Assembly: GCA_964629645.1 (NCBI GenBank)
Contig: CAZVSU010000046.1
Location: 1 to 20,384 of the forward strand
Reading direction: 5' to 3'
From: JAAKFL01 sp964629645
GTDB lineage: Bacteria > Chlamydiota > Chlamydiia > Chlamydiales > SLFE01
DNA length: 20,384 bases
In this document: piece by piece, positions 1-7,347 of the stretch
Layout: each line of letters opens with the position of its first letter
How positions within the stretch are numbered: the stretch's first letter is position 1
Notes under the pieces: generated by a model
The model's input: the letters and a program-made list of their open reading frames with translations, nothing else
Told to the model about the DNA's origin: nothing
Database searches by the model: none
Program-made: the position numbers and the translations under genes

Positions 1-993
1 CTCTGCCTCGCCAACGTCCACCGAGGCATAGGAGTAATTTTTCTTTGTGACGGTGTTGTCGACGATCACCTCGTGGGCCGGCACCGGGACCCCGTCCCAC
101 AGGTTGAAAATCGGCTGCGGATCGGCCTCGTAGGAAACCTCGGAGATTTCCACCTCGGCATCCAGCTGGGCCGAGACCTTGAAAAGCCACCAAAACCCGG
201 TCTTTCCAAAGGCGAACTTGGAGATCACGTCCGTGGGCGCGGTAAACGATACGGATCCGGTCTGGCCCAGGGTGGCGCCGCCCACGTCGGTATCGTCCGT
301 GATCGAGGCAATGTCCTCCCAACTTCCGGTCCACCTGGCGATCGTCAACGTGGCTGCATTGCCATTGGCTGCAGTAACTGTGAAATTAAACTGCTTTACC
401 CGGGGCACGGCCGTACGGACCAAAAAACAGTGCCCGTTTGCATAGGTGTCGAGCGAGTCCAGTTCAGCTACCGTATCCGACTGGCCGTCTTTGACCTCGC
501 GGCTGTAGTCCTCGCCGGTATCGGGCACGGCAGGAAGCGCACCATCGTCTTTAACCACGATAAACGATTCGGCCGGCCGCTGCTCCCCCACCCACGCCTG
601 GTGCTGGTCGACGCCGTTTGCGATAAAGAGCATGTCGTCGACCACGCCGTAGGAGGCGGGCCGGGCCCCGGAAGATCCGGCAAACAGCACGGTACCAAAC
701 GCGCCGGAGGCGACGGTCGGCGGGGCTTCGTCCGCCAGTACAAAATCGCCGTCGCTCATCTGCGCGATAAAATGCTGGTTGCCGGCGCGGTCCGTGAACT
801 GAAACTCGGTGACAGGATAGTTGGTGCCGTCGGCGGTTGCATGCATCCTGGCCTGGCCCTTGCGCTGGCGATGGCCCGGGTGCTTCGGGCGCATATTTTG
901 GACCATGGAGTGTCCGCCCGGGATGGTTGCCGGCGGCCTGGCCGTAACGCATCCACCATCAAACGGCAGCTTGATCGGCTGCAATCCGCTCAT
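1..993 (-). CDS. Phage virion/tail structural protein, N-terminal 331 residues (partial)
   Basis: An open frame with no stop runs leftward from ATG at 993 to the window edge, giving at least 331 residues. The start overlaps the stop of the adaptor gene as ATGA (990-993), which fixes it. The N-terminus reads MSGLQPIKLPFDGG and is followed by a basic stretch (residues about 31-50). After that come beta-rich segments such as GTVLFAGSS and DDMLFIANGVDQHQAW, typical of repetitive beta-sheet or propeller-like virion proteins. No membrane segment is seen. Directly after a head-tail adaptor, a tail nozzle, stabilisation or tail-tube-type protein is expected (compare P22 gp10 and T7 gp12 by position). 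That role is inferred from order and composition, not from a recognised motif. The C-terminus lies outside the window. Confidence 0.75.
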   Translation of the reverse strand, partial: MSGLQPIKLPFDGGCVTARPPATIPGGHSMVQNMRPKHPGHRQRKGQARMHATADGTNYPVTEFQFTDRAGNQHFIAQMSDGDFVLADEAPPTVASGAFGTVLFAGSSGARPASYGVVDDMLFIANGVDQHQAWVGEQRPAESFIVVKDDGALPAVPDTGEDYSREVKDGQSDTVAELDSLDTYANGHCFLVRTAVPRVKQFNFTVTAANGNAATLTIARWTGSWEDIASITDDTDVGGATLGQTGSVSFTAPTDVISKFAFGKTGFWWLFKVSAQLDAEVEISEVSYEADPQPIFNLWDGVPVPAHEVIVDNTVTKKNYSYASVDVGEAE

Positions 994-1691
994 TTTTTGA
1001 CTGGCTCCGCTTTTTTCTCCGCCAGGTCTTTTCGGTCAAGTAGGGTAACGAACTGGTTCCAGTGGTACTGTTTAAGGTTGGCTGCGTGGGTGGAATGATG
1101 GGCGTTTTTCGCGTAGTCGCGATACTTCATATACTCGATCAACGGCAGTTCGTAGGCGTCGTCCAGCGTGATGGGCGAGGCGCTGGCCGCCTCGTCTGGC
1201 ACGGCCGAATATTCGATGTGCTGCCATTCGCGGGATCCCTGGGTTTCCGGCTGCGGTGGGTAGTTGTAAAAAGCGTCCGGGTTGTTTGGATCGTAGAGCA
1301 TGACCTCGACGGTGCCCGAGGCCGTGGCCGAGTGCCAGCCCGGATCCAGCTTGTCCATGATCTTGCGGTCGTAAACCTCCACGGCATCGCCGGGCGTCTT
1401 GCCGTCGGTGCCCATGTTCCGGATCCCGTTTTGAAACACGATGCCCTTGTTCAGGGTGGCGCCGTACGGATCCGGGTATGAGGCGGTGCCGTCCGGCAAA
1501 CCCTGTTTGGTACCTGCCGCAAGCCGATAGACGGCGTCTACCACGTAGGCGTCGGGCTTGAGCTCGACGATAACCCGCTGGCCCTCGTTTAAAACGGCCA
1601 GGTGGTCGGTCGCCTCCCAGCGGTCGTTGGTCTCGTCGTTTAGATCGGCCTCGACCTTGCCGATGATCGTGTTGGCAACGATGGTGCCCAT
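990..1691 (-). CDS. SU10-type phage head-tail adaptor protein
   Basis: This 233-residue protein resembles the adaptor family of phage SU10, which sits under the portal and joins head to tail. The recognisable pattern is an early helical stretch (DRWEATDHLAVLNEGQRVIV, residues about 23-42), then KPDA, a short beta segment with AAGTKQGLPDG, and later a conserved-looking YDR..MD..DPGWH...A..TVEVMLYDP..PDAFYNYPP region (about 105-150). The C-terminal part is helical and charged and ends in a lysine-rich tail. The gene follows another connector-like gene with a 15-base gap, and its stop overlaps the next start. No signal peptide or membrane segment is present. The family call rests on pattern memory; an HMM search for the SU10 adaptor family would settle it. 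Confidence 0.72.
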   Translation of the reverse strand: MGTIVANTIIGKVEADLNDETNDRWEATDHLAVLNEGQRVIVELKPDAYVVDAVYRLAAGTKQGLPDGTASYPDPYGATLNKGIVFQNGIRNMGTDGKTPGDAVEVYDRKIMDKLDPGWHSATASGTVEVMLYDPNNPDAFYNYPPQPETQGSREWQHIEYSAVPDEAASASPITLDDAYELPLIEYMKYRDYAKNAHHSTHAANLKQYHWNQFVTLLDRKDLAEKKAEPVKK

Positions 1692-1706
1692 GGGCGGTGT
1701 CCTTTG

Positions 1707-2369
1707 CTAAAAGTCGATGTTCGACCGGCGCCGAAGAACGTCGCGCACCCGGGCGGCTGTCTTTCCCTGGTGGCGCTTGGTGGCAATGCCGGCCGTTTCA
1801 TTCTCGAAATTGCTCCGGTGAAACTCCGCCCGTTTCAGGTCCGTCCACGGCACGTCCTCCATGGCGAACAGATCGGCTTTTACCCCTTCCAAAATGGTGT
1901 TGAAGTGGTTGTTGTAGATCCAGTTCGGCACCGTGGTCGCATCTGCATCCGGCTTGAGGTAAGCCCACACGACAAGACCGCCGTCGTCGGATACGTCATG
2001 GTCAGCCGACGGGGTCTCTACCAGGACCAGCTCGCCGGTGGTCTCGTCGTACCAGCACTCGTCCGGATCGTCGGCGGTGTCCGTGCGCCAGGTGGTCTCG
2101 TCGCGGTCCTTGGCCTCGATGTCGGTCCAGTCAAGGGGGGTCTCGTCGAGCTCGGCCCGCTGAACGCCCCACACCTCGCCGTTGTCCGAGGACAGACTGT
2201 AGCGGGCGGTACCGGATACAACGTCGATGGCCGTCAACTGCTCGGTCCACAGCCTGGTCCGCTGGCAAAAGTCGCGGCAGACTTCGAGCAGTTGGCTGCG
2301 CACGACCGGCTGCGGGCACCTGGGAAGATGCTTGGACAGCTTTTGGGCAAACTGCTTTAGCGTTGCCAT
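1707..2369 (-). CDS. Putative head-tail connector/adaptor protein
   Basis: This is a 220-residue soluble protein. The N-terminal third is helical with RSQLLEVCRDFCQRTRLWTE (about residues 24-43). It is followed by a beta segment of the type VVSGTARYSL...GEVWGVQRAEL.. (about 50-75), a pattern common in phage connector and adaptor proteins. The middle is very acidic (TADDPDECWYDETTGELVLVE). The C-terminal half is helical (NNHFNTILEGVKADLFAME) and ends in a basic tail. It lies between a protein of unknown role and the SU10-type adaptor gene, so a second connector-ring or completion component is likely. The exact position in the virion is inferred from gene order. Confidence 0.6.
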   Translation of the reverse strand: MATLKQFAQKLSKHLPRCPQPVVRSQLLEVCRDFCQRTRLWTEQLTAIDVVSGTARYSLSSDNGEVWGVQRAELDETPLDWTDIEAKDRDETTWRTDTADDPDECWYDETTGELVLVETPSADHDVSDDGGLVVWAYLKPDADATTVPNWIYNNHFNTILEGVKADLFAMEDVPWTDLKRAEFHRSNFENETAGIATKRHQGKTAARVRDVLRRRSNIDF

Positions 2370-2378
2370 GGCAGGTCC

Positions 2379-2861
2379 TTATTTGATGCCGGGCCAGATC
2401 TTTGGCACAAGGTTTTCCGGTGCCGGCTGGCCGTCCTTGGGGTTGTTGAGCACGTCGACCATCCGATTGAACTTGTCGATGGCCTTGTCGCGGATCTCTT
2501 TCGGGGCCTGGTTGAATCGGTCGATGTTTTCGTAGACATAGCCGGGCACAAATTCGGTCATGGACTCTGAGCCGTGCAAGGGTTTTTCCACCATCTGGCC
2601 CACGTACTTTTCCGCCGGCAGCGTCTTCCACTCCTTGACGAAGGCGTCCCAGTCCTCCTTTTCCGCGCCCTCCCGTTGCTCGGGCGGCACATAGGCGGCA
2701 AAGCCGCCGCCTGAGAGCATCATCGACACGTGCTCGTTGCTTCTCACGTCGCAGATCTTGTCGCCGTGCTCGTCTTTTACGAAACGATACTGGAACCCGT
2801 CGTAGTGATAGACGCTTACCGGCTCGTCCCTTCCGTTTAAATCCACCAATACCTTCGACAT
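2379..2861 (-). CDS. Uncharacterised phage protein in the head module
   Basis: This 160-residue soluble protein has a good ribosome site (AGGAGG upstream of ATG at 2861). The N-terminal part looks like beta strands (SKVLVDLNGR, SVYHYDGFQYRFV). A glycine-rich MLSGGGFAAYVPPEQ stretch follows at about residues 48-62, then an acidic helical region and a C-terminal helix-rich part. I do not recognise the family. It stands between the capsid/decoration pair and the connector genes, with only 9 bases to the next gene, so a virion or head-assembly role is probable but unproven. No membrane segment or signal peptide is seen. Confidence 0.6.
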   Translation of the reverse strand: MSKVLVDLNGRDEPVSVYHYDGFQYRFVKDEHGDKICDVRSNEHVSMMLSGGGFAAYVPPEQREGAEKEDWDAFVKEWKTLPAEKYVGQMVEKPLHGSESMTEFVPGYVYENIDRFNQAPKEIRDKAIDKFNRMVDVLNNPKDGQPAPENLVPKIWPGIK

Positions 2862-2885
2862 TGATCAGCCCTCCTGGTTGTTGGG

Positions 2886-2914
2886 GCCCCGGGCGGGAAA
2901 TTCCCGCCCGGGGC
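2886..2914 (-). other. Strong GC-rich intercistronic hairpin
   Basis: GCCCCGGGCGGG (2886-2897) pairs perfectly with CCCGCCCGGGGC (2903-2914) around an AT-only loop of five bases. It lies between the stop of the 166-residue gene (2935) and the ribosome site of the 160-residue gene. No T-run follows on either strand, so it is not a canonical intrinsic terminator. It may protect mRNA ends or pause transcription to adjust expression after the capsid genes. Confidence 0.7.
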
Positions 2915-2934
2915 AGGTCATGGAAAAACCAGGG

Positions 2935-3435
2935 CTACTCGCCCTGCTCGCCCTCGGCGGCCCGGTAGGTCAGCGTGGCAATGATGTTTCCGGCCGCCGG
3001 CGTGGCGGGTTTGGTGTTGAACTTGATGCCAACGTCGCGGTCCTGGGGCAGGTCGTTGGCGTCCGTTTTCCGGGTGAACAGCGCGGTGTTGGCCACCACC
3101 TTCATGGTGCTGCGGTAGGCGGCCCGGTGGTCGGTGCTGCCGTCGATGAACTCGCAGCTTCCTTCCAGGTCGGTGCCGGCCGCGTTCATGAGGCCGACGT
3201 CGATGTCCAGGCTGGCGCCGCCGTCCAGGTCGGTGGTGTCCAGAGAAAAGTCCACCGGCACGTGGTTGGCGGGCAGCACACACTTGCGCAGCCGGAGGAT
3301 GTCCCCGTTGGCCAGGGCCTGGGCCACCGCCTCGGTGAGATCGTAGGACTCAAAGGAGACCATCACCTCGCCGGCGGACCGAGCCGTCGCAGTTCGCTTG
3401 TATTTGTAATCGCTGGTGCTATCGAGTACCGTCAT
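2935..3435 (-). CDS. Probable capsid-associated (decoration) protein
   Basis: This 166-residue protein is encoded directly after the major capsid gene, with a 74-base gap and an AGAGGTGA ribosome site before ATG 3435. It appears largely beta-structured: DLDGGASLDIDVGLMNAAGT and GNIIATLTYRAAEGE suggest beta strands, and there is no membrane segment. Small beta-rich proteins immediately beside the coat gene are often head decoration or stabilising proteins, and that is the inference here. I do not recognise a named family. The acidic C-terminus ends EGEQGE. A strong hairpin follows the gene at 2886-2914, which could set its expression apart from the connector genes. Confidence 0.6.
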   Translation of the reverse strand: MTVLDSTSDYKYKRTATARSAGEVMVSFESYDLTEAVAQALANGDILRLRKCVLPANHVPVDFSLDTTDLDGGASLDIDVGLMNAAGTDLEGSCEFIDGSTDHRAAYRSTMKVVANTALFTRKTDANDLPQDRDVGIKFNTKPATPAAGNIIATLTYRAAEGEQGE

Positions 3436-3501
3436 TTTTCACCTCTCTGTGGGTTTCAGGGTGCTCTTTTGCTGTCATGTCACCTCATCACCGGGCCTCG
3501 G

Positions 3502-3518
3502 TCCGCCGGTTAGGCGGA
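3502..3518 (-). other. Small hairpin at the end of the major capsid gene
   Basis: TCCGCC (3502-3507) and GGCGGA (3513-3518) form a six-base-pair stem with a five-base loop that contains part of the capsid stop codon (TAA at 3510-3512). No T-run follows, so a terminator call is not justified. Confidence 0.35.
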
Positions 3519-4649
3519 GCTCCGGTCGGTGTAGTAGGTGTCCAGGGCGCCGATGCCGTAGTCCTTGCCGTTGAACGTCACCTTCTTGACGCCGAAGATG
3601 GTGGACGTGGTGATCACGGCCTGGTTGCCGCGGTCCTGGTCCTCTTCATGCCAGCTGAACCGGAAACCCTTTCCGGGGCTGCCGAAGGCACAGACCATGG
3701 CCTGCTCGCCGAGGAAAAGCGCCCGGGCCGCGGTCACGTCGTCGCCGACTCCATAGTCGGAAAACCGGATCACGCTTTTGTGCTTGTGCAGGACCACGTT
3801 GTTATACATGCCCAGGGTGCCGCGGAAGATCGGAGACTTGCGGCCCTCGGCACCGGCGGCGGCCTTTTGCGCCTCCAACCACCCGGTGGCACCGGTGTCG
3901 ACTTTCAGGTCGTAGACCTGCCAGGGGTTCATGAGCATGACAAAGTGGGGTTCGCCGTTGATCATGATCGGCTGGATCTGCGGGGTCTGCGTGTTGCCGT
4001 CGGTACCTGCGTCCCCGTCGCCGGAGCCCCCGCCCATCATGTCAGCCTTGGCCACCCACTTGTCGATGCTGGTCGTGTCCATAGTATCGCCGCTGTCCAG
4101 CGTCGCCTTGGTGTTGTTGCCGGCGTACAAGATGTGCTCGCTATCCGGTGCGCTGAGCGCGTTGTTGGCAAAGCCGGAATAGCTCGTCGGAAACAGGAAG
4201 TCGCCGTTGACCCCTCGGGCACCGGAAGCGTACATGAAGAAGAGCTCGTCAAAGACCCGTGCCCACCAGTCGCTCTGTCGCCGGCGGGCGACCTTGCGCA
4301 GGTCGTGGATCGTGCGCTTGCGGGTCATTTTCCCGCCGGTGTTCACACCGCCGCGCATCTGGTCGATGTAGACGCCGTCGGTGTAGAACTTCAGCGCCTC
4401 TTCCTTGTTCTCGAGGATGTCGTCGCCCTCGACCGGCTGCATTTTCATCTGCATGGTCAGATCGAAGGAGATGTACTCGCCGGCATCGTTCTCGAGCTCG
4501 GTAAGCATCTGGATGGGCATCGAGCTTTCCTGGCCCTTGCCCATGAACTTCTTGGTCCAGTAAGATTTACGATTCGTGTCGACGGCGAGAAAGGCGCTAT
4601 ACTTCTTGACGGCCTTGTCGTCCCCGAGTCCTACAATGGTCTGTGCCAT
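3510..4649 (-). CDS. Major capsid protein, N4gp56 family
   Basis: This 379-residue protein is the coat subunit that builds the icosahedral head. It fits the N4gp56 (DUF4043) major capsid family in length and pattern. The N-terminus has KKYSAFLAVDTNRKSYWTKK followed by KFMG (about residues 14-37). It then has TELENDAGEYISFDL (about 50-64), and the family-typical ILENKEEALKFYTDGVYIDQ (about 78-97) with MRGGVNTGGKMTRKRT just after. RRRQSDWWARVFDELFF lies around residue 125. The start has a strong AGGAGG site eight bases upstream. It is separated from the upstream glycan cassette by 171 bases containing a hairpin, the largest gap in the leftward operon. The fold is inferred to be HK97-like from the family. 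Confidence 0.9.
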   Translation of the reverse strand: MAQTIVGLGDDKAVKKYSAFLAVDTNRKSYWTKKFMGKGQESSMPIQMLTELENDAGEYISFDLTMQMKMQPVEGDDILENKEEALKFYTDGVYIDQMRGGVNTGGKMTRKRTIHDLRKVARRRQSDWWARVFDELFFMYASGARGVNGDFLFPTSYSGFANNALSAPDSEHILYAGNNTKATLDSGDTMDTTSIDKWVAKADMMGGGSGDGDAGTDGNTQTPQIQPIMINGEPHFVMLMNPWQVYDLKVDTGATGWLEAQKAAAGAEGRKSPIFRGTLGMYNNVVLHKHKSVIRFSDYGVGDDVTAARALFLGEQAMVCAFGSPGKGFRFSWHEEDQDRGNQAVITTSTIFGVKKVTFNGKDYGIGALDTYYTDRSSA

Positions 4650-4820
4650 TTTTTTGCCCTCCTATGGGTCTGTCACAGTTGAGTTGAGAGAATGCTCCAA
4701 CGGTTCCGGGCAGGCGAGTACGCCTCGCCCGGGTGCGTCTTTGCGTCCCGCTTCTCGGCTATGATCGAACCGGTGGAGGGCTATGATTGGAACCCTCGGG
4801 GTAGCGCAAAACTACGCGAA
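4650..4820 (-). promoter_or_regulatory. 171-base gap upstream of the major capsid gene
   Basis: This is the only sizeable gap inside the leftward operon. It holds the hairpin at 4706-4732, a short ACCC/GGGT hairpin at 4792-4802, two direct copies of GGCTATGAT (4757-4765 and 4779-4787, 22 bases apart) and the capsid ribosome site AGGAGG. I see no convincing sigma-70 promoter on the minus strand and no credible gene. It could carry a coat-specific promoter of another type, a processing site, or the scar where the cassette entered. Confidence 0.45.
4706..4732 (-). other. Hairpin between the glycan cassette and the capsid gene
   Basis: CCGGGCAGGCG (4706-4716) pairs with CGCCTCGCCCGG (4721-4732) around the loop AGTA, with one bulged base. 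On the transcribed strand the downstream bases are mixed, not U-rich, so it is not a standard terminator. It could still weaken read-through or protect the coat mRNA 5' end. Confidence 0.6.
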
Positions 4821-5909
4821 TTAAGAAAGAGCTTTCGCCGGATTGCCGGCGACCATGGTCCCTGGTGCAACGTCTGAGGTGACCACGGATCCGGCGCCAA
4901 CAACGGCGCCGGCACCGATCGAGGATACCCGGTTCAATATGATGGACCGGGCCCCGATCCAGACACGCTCGCCGATATGAAGCGGCGACCGTGTTATGGC
5001 CTTCGAATTGAAAGGATCGTTCAGGTCATGATCATGCGTATAGACCACGACATCTTCACAAATGATCGTGCCGGCACCGACCGTCACGTCGGCGCTGGTA
5101 TCAATGCTCGCCCGCCGCTCGATTGAGGCCTTGTTCGACAGATGAAGACGGCCGCCGCCGGCGCTGCGATCGATGATCTCGTATTTTATGGGCGCGCATA
5201 CGGCCGGCGCCTGCTTTCGCTGATCCATGACCTTGCGGTTGGACAGGCAATACCGGCAGGTGTCAAAATGCCCGGGCTCGGCGCCGGAGAACCGGTCCAG
5301 ACATCCGGGCTCCAGCTGCACCGGGGCGACTTCCTGTTTCCGGCCCAGGGCCCGGCAAATCATCCGCATGGGCGCGCACACGTCCAGCTGAGATCCGAAC
5401 ATGCCGTAGGACCGACAGGTGCAGTCCGCGGGCAGGGCCTGGCTGGCCGGGGTCTTATCCAAAACCCCCATATATGGGCGGTCCACAACAGATACGTGTT
5501 TGGTCGGCAGCTGGTCTTGAATCATCCGGATCCTGGCCTCGTTTCCGAAATACCGGCTGATCCGGACCTCGTCGACAGTGTCGGCCACCTGCGCAAACCA
5601 CGACAGTCTCTTTTTGGTGACGGCCAGCGCGTTGGTAAACAGCTTGACCTGGCGGGCAATGCCAGACCTCCGGATCATTTCCGGTGCCGTTTCGATGTGC
5701 TCCCACTCCAGGGGCTCGCCGCCGGACAGCACGATCGCATCCCACTTGTAGCCGCTGGTCAGAGACACATCGATCAGGCGCCGGATGTCGTCGATCCCGG
5801 TCTGAAAACCCGGATTCGCCCTCATCCACGGTTTTGCCGTACAGTGTTTGCACTGGCCCTGGCAGGACGAAGTGGTCTTGATGCTTATGGCCATGCGTTG
5901 GTTAGCCAT
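4821..5909 (-). CDS. Radical SAM protein fused to a hexapeptide-repeat acyltransferase
   Basis: A single open frame of 362 residues joins two enzymes. Residues 1 to about 225 are a radical SAM domain. It has CxxxCxxC at C16, C20 and C23 (4Fe-4S ligands that cleave S-adenosylmethionine), GGE at 63-65, and later cysteines at 163, 165, 178, 185, 203, 218 and 221 that look like a SPASM or twitch auxiliary cluster. Residues about 255-362 are a left-handed beta-helix acyltransferase. It has repeats such as VTVGAG, IGERVWIGA and SIGAGAVVGAGSVV, the YTHDHD loop with a likely catalytic histidine (292), and the closing MVAGNPAKAL. The start at 5909 overlaps the previous stop by eight bases; ATG at residue 6 is an alternative. 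It is last in the cassette. The substrate is unknown; an activated sugar is inferred from its neighbours. Confidence 0.85.
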   Translation of the reverse strand: MANQRMAISIKTTSSCQGQCKHCTAKPWMRANPGFQTGIDDIRRLIDVSLTSGYKWDAIVLSGGEPLEWEHIETAPEMIRRSGIARQVKLFTNALAVTKKRLSWFAQVADTVDEVRISRYFGNEARIRMIQDQLPTKHVSVVDRPYMGVLDKTPASQALPADCTCRSYGMFGSQLDVCAPMRMICRALGRKQEVAPVQLEPGCLDRFSGAEPGHFDTCRYCLSNRKVMDQRKQAPAVCAPIKYEIIDRSAGGGRLHLSNKASIERRASIDTSADVTVGAGTIICEDVVVYTHDHDLNDPFNSKAITRSPLHIGERVWIGARSIILNRVSSIGAGAVVGAGSVVTSDVAPGTMVAGNPAKALS

Positions 5910-7347
5910 ATTTCCACCAATTTGGATGGATCAGCAGGTGTAAAATGCCTGCGTCCAGATTATTGAAAAGGGCCAGCGCCGCCTCCCGGCAGGCTATCCG
6001 CTCTTCGGTGGTCGTGAAGTTGGACCAGTCCCAGGAGTCGGCGATCGGACACTTCTTTTTGGCGCCGGCCCGCCACTTGCCGCCGGAATCGGCGATGGCC
6101 ACATGCCGCGGCAGGTGATAGACTTCATATTCAACGCCGAGCTCAGAGAGCGGAAACCGCTTGATACCGTGCTTGACAACCATCAGCTCCGGGTCCGGCG
6201 CCCCGTCTTTCGACGGCAGCTTCCAGTCGGAAAAAACGTGGTAGTTGTTGAACCTGTACAGCTTCGCCAGCCGGTTTCCGTGCCCACCGATGCCCCGCAC
6301 CTCGACCCCGCAGTCCTTCCGCAGAAAGTCCATGGCCCTTATCAAAACATCTCTTGGGTCCGGTAAATCGATCCCTCGAAAACCCTTGGCATGAGCCTCT
6401 GCCCAGGCACCGAGGCCGTCGTGGTGCAGCGCTATGTGGTGGCCCATCCTGGCCAGGTCGCGCACCTGGTTCTTGAACGCCTCGGATCCGTCCCAGTACG
6501 GGGCGGTGTGCAGCAAAAAGAAGGTGCTGCGGATCCCGCGCTGGTGCTCTCGCTCGGCAATCTTTATGCCGTTTTCGATCAGCCGGTCGATATCGTGGCG
6601 GATGGCATATGCTCGACGGTCGATGGTCGCAGCGTCCATCCCTACCTGGTCTGCAAACATGATCCGTTCGCCGTTGATCCGGCCCAGGAATTCGAAATAG
6701 TCTGTTCCATCGTCGATCTTGACCATGGAGCTTCCGATCTTCTCCAGTTCCAGGCAAATGTAGACCATTTCCGAGCCGGCCGACCTTCGAACGTAGAACC
6801 ATCGAACCGGCTTGAAACCGTTTTCCAGCGCCAGCTCGCCGTAGCGGCCGATCATCTTGTAGATGGGAATGAAGTCGCCGTCGCCTTCCACCCGGTAAAA
6901 GGCCTTTCTCGCGGCCAGCACCTCGGCCGGGACCTTTTCGCGGTTGTGCCGGCGCCGATATTTGTTCGGACTGGTGTAGACCTCTGGTACGAGAAAGGCG
7001 CAGTCTTTGAGCGTCCGGAACACGTGCGGGAACATATCAAAGTGCTCAATCCGAGGACCGTCCGTGCCCTTGCACAGGATCGGGCCTTCGAAGACCACCA
7101 TGTCGAATCTCTTGTCGGTGGTTCGGATCTCTTCAAAGCTGTCGCAGATCTTGACGTCTGAACCCTCCGGGAGGGTTTCGCGCAGACCCTGCTCAAATCG
7201 GGACATATATTCCCAGGCGGTCATGTGCCGGACCTGGTCGGCATAGGCAGCAATCTGCCACTTGCCTTCCCGGGCGAAGGCTTCGAGCACCTCGAAGGTG
7301 GAGGGATCGGCGGTTTCGGATATGCGTCTGATCACTTCACGGATCAT
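5902..7347 (-). CDS. Two-domain protein with C-terminal polysaccharide-deacetylase-like domain
   Basis: The start is placed at ATG 7347, which overlaps the preceding stop as ATGA; the frame stays open further upstream, but that part is antiparallel noise. The product has 481 residues. The C-terminal half (about 245-478) has the layout of a NodB/polysaccharide deacetylase-like domain. RHDID at 250-254 is the metal-binding Asp region, STFFLLHT is at 274-281, GHHIALHHD at 302-310 supplies the histidines, GIGGHGN is at 352-358, and IHPNWW is at the end. The N-terminal half (about 15-225) has a Rossmann-like feel, with KRFDMVVFEGP at 79-89 and a following helix, but no motif I can name with confidence. 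It may be a methyltransferase-like or regulatory domain. Deacylation of an N- or O-acylated sugar is the likely reaction. It is cytoplasmic by sequence, as no signal peptide is seen. Confidence 0.75.
   Translation of the reverse strand: MIREVIRRISETADPSTFEVLEAFAREGKWQIAAYADQVRHMTAWEYMSRFEQGLRETLPEGSDVKICDSFEEIRTTDKRFDMVVFEGPILCKGTDGPRIEHFDMFPHVFRTLKDCAFLVPEVYTSPNKYRRRHNREKVPAEVLAARKAFYRVEGDGDFIPIYKMIGRYGELALENGFKPVRWFYVRRSAGSEMVYICLELEKIGSSMVKIDDGTDYFEFLGRINGERIMFADQVGMDAATIDRRAYAIRHDIDRLIENGIKIAEREHQRGIRSTFFLLHTAPYWDGSEAFKNQVRDLARMGHHIALHHDGLGAWAEAHAKGFRGIDLPDPRDVLIRAMDFLRKDCGVEVRGIGGHGNRLAKLYRFNNYHVFSDWKLPSKDGAPDPELMVVKHGIKRFPLSELGVEYEVYHLPRHVAIADSGGKWRAGAKKKCPIADSWDWSNFTTTEERIACREAALALFNNLDAGILHLLIHPNWWKYG

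Noticed and set aside
2886..2914. Intrinsic terminator after the decoration gene
   Set aside because: The stem is strong but no U-run follows on either strand, so it is listed only as a hairpin.
3477..4682. 401-residue rightward open frame opposite the coat gene
   Set aside because: It is antiparallel to the clearly assigned major capsid gene, has no ribosome site or recognisable domain, and arises from high GC content on the opposite strand.
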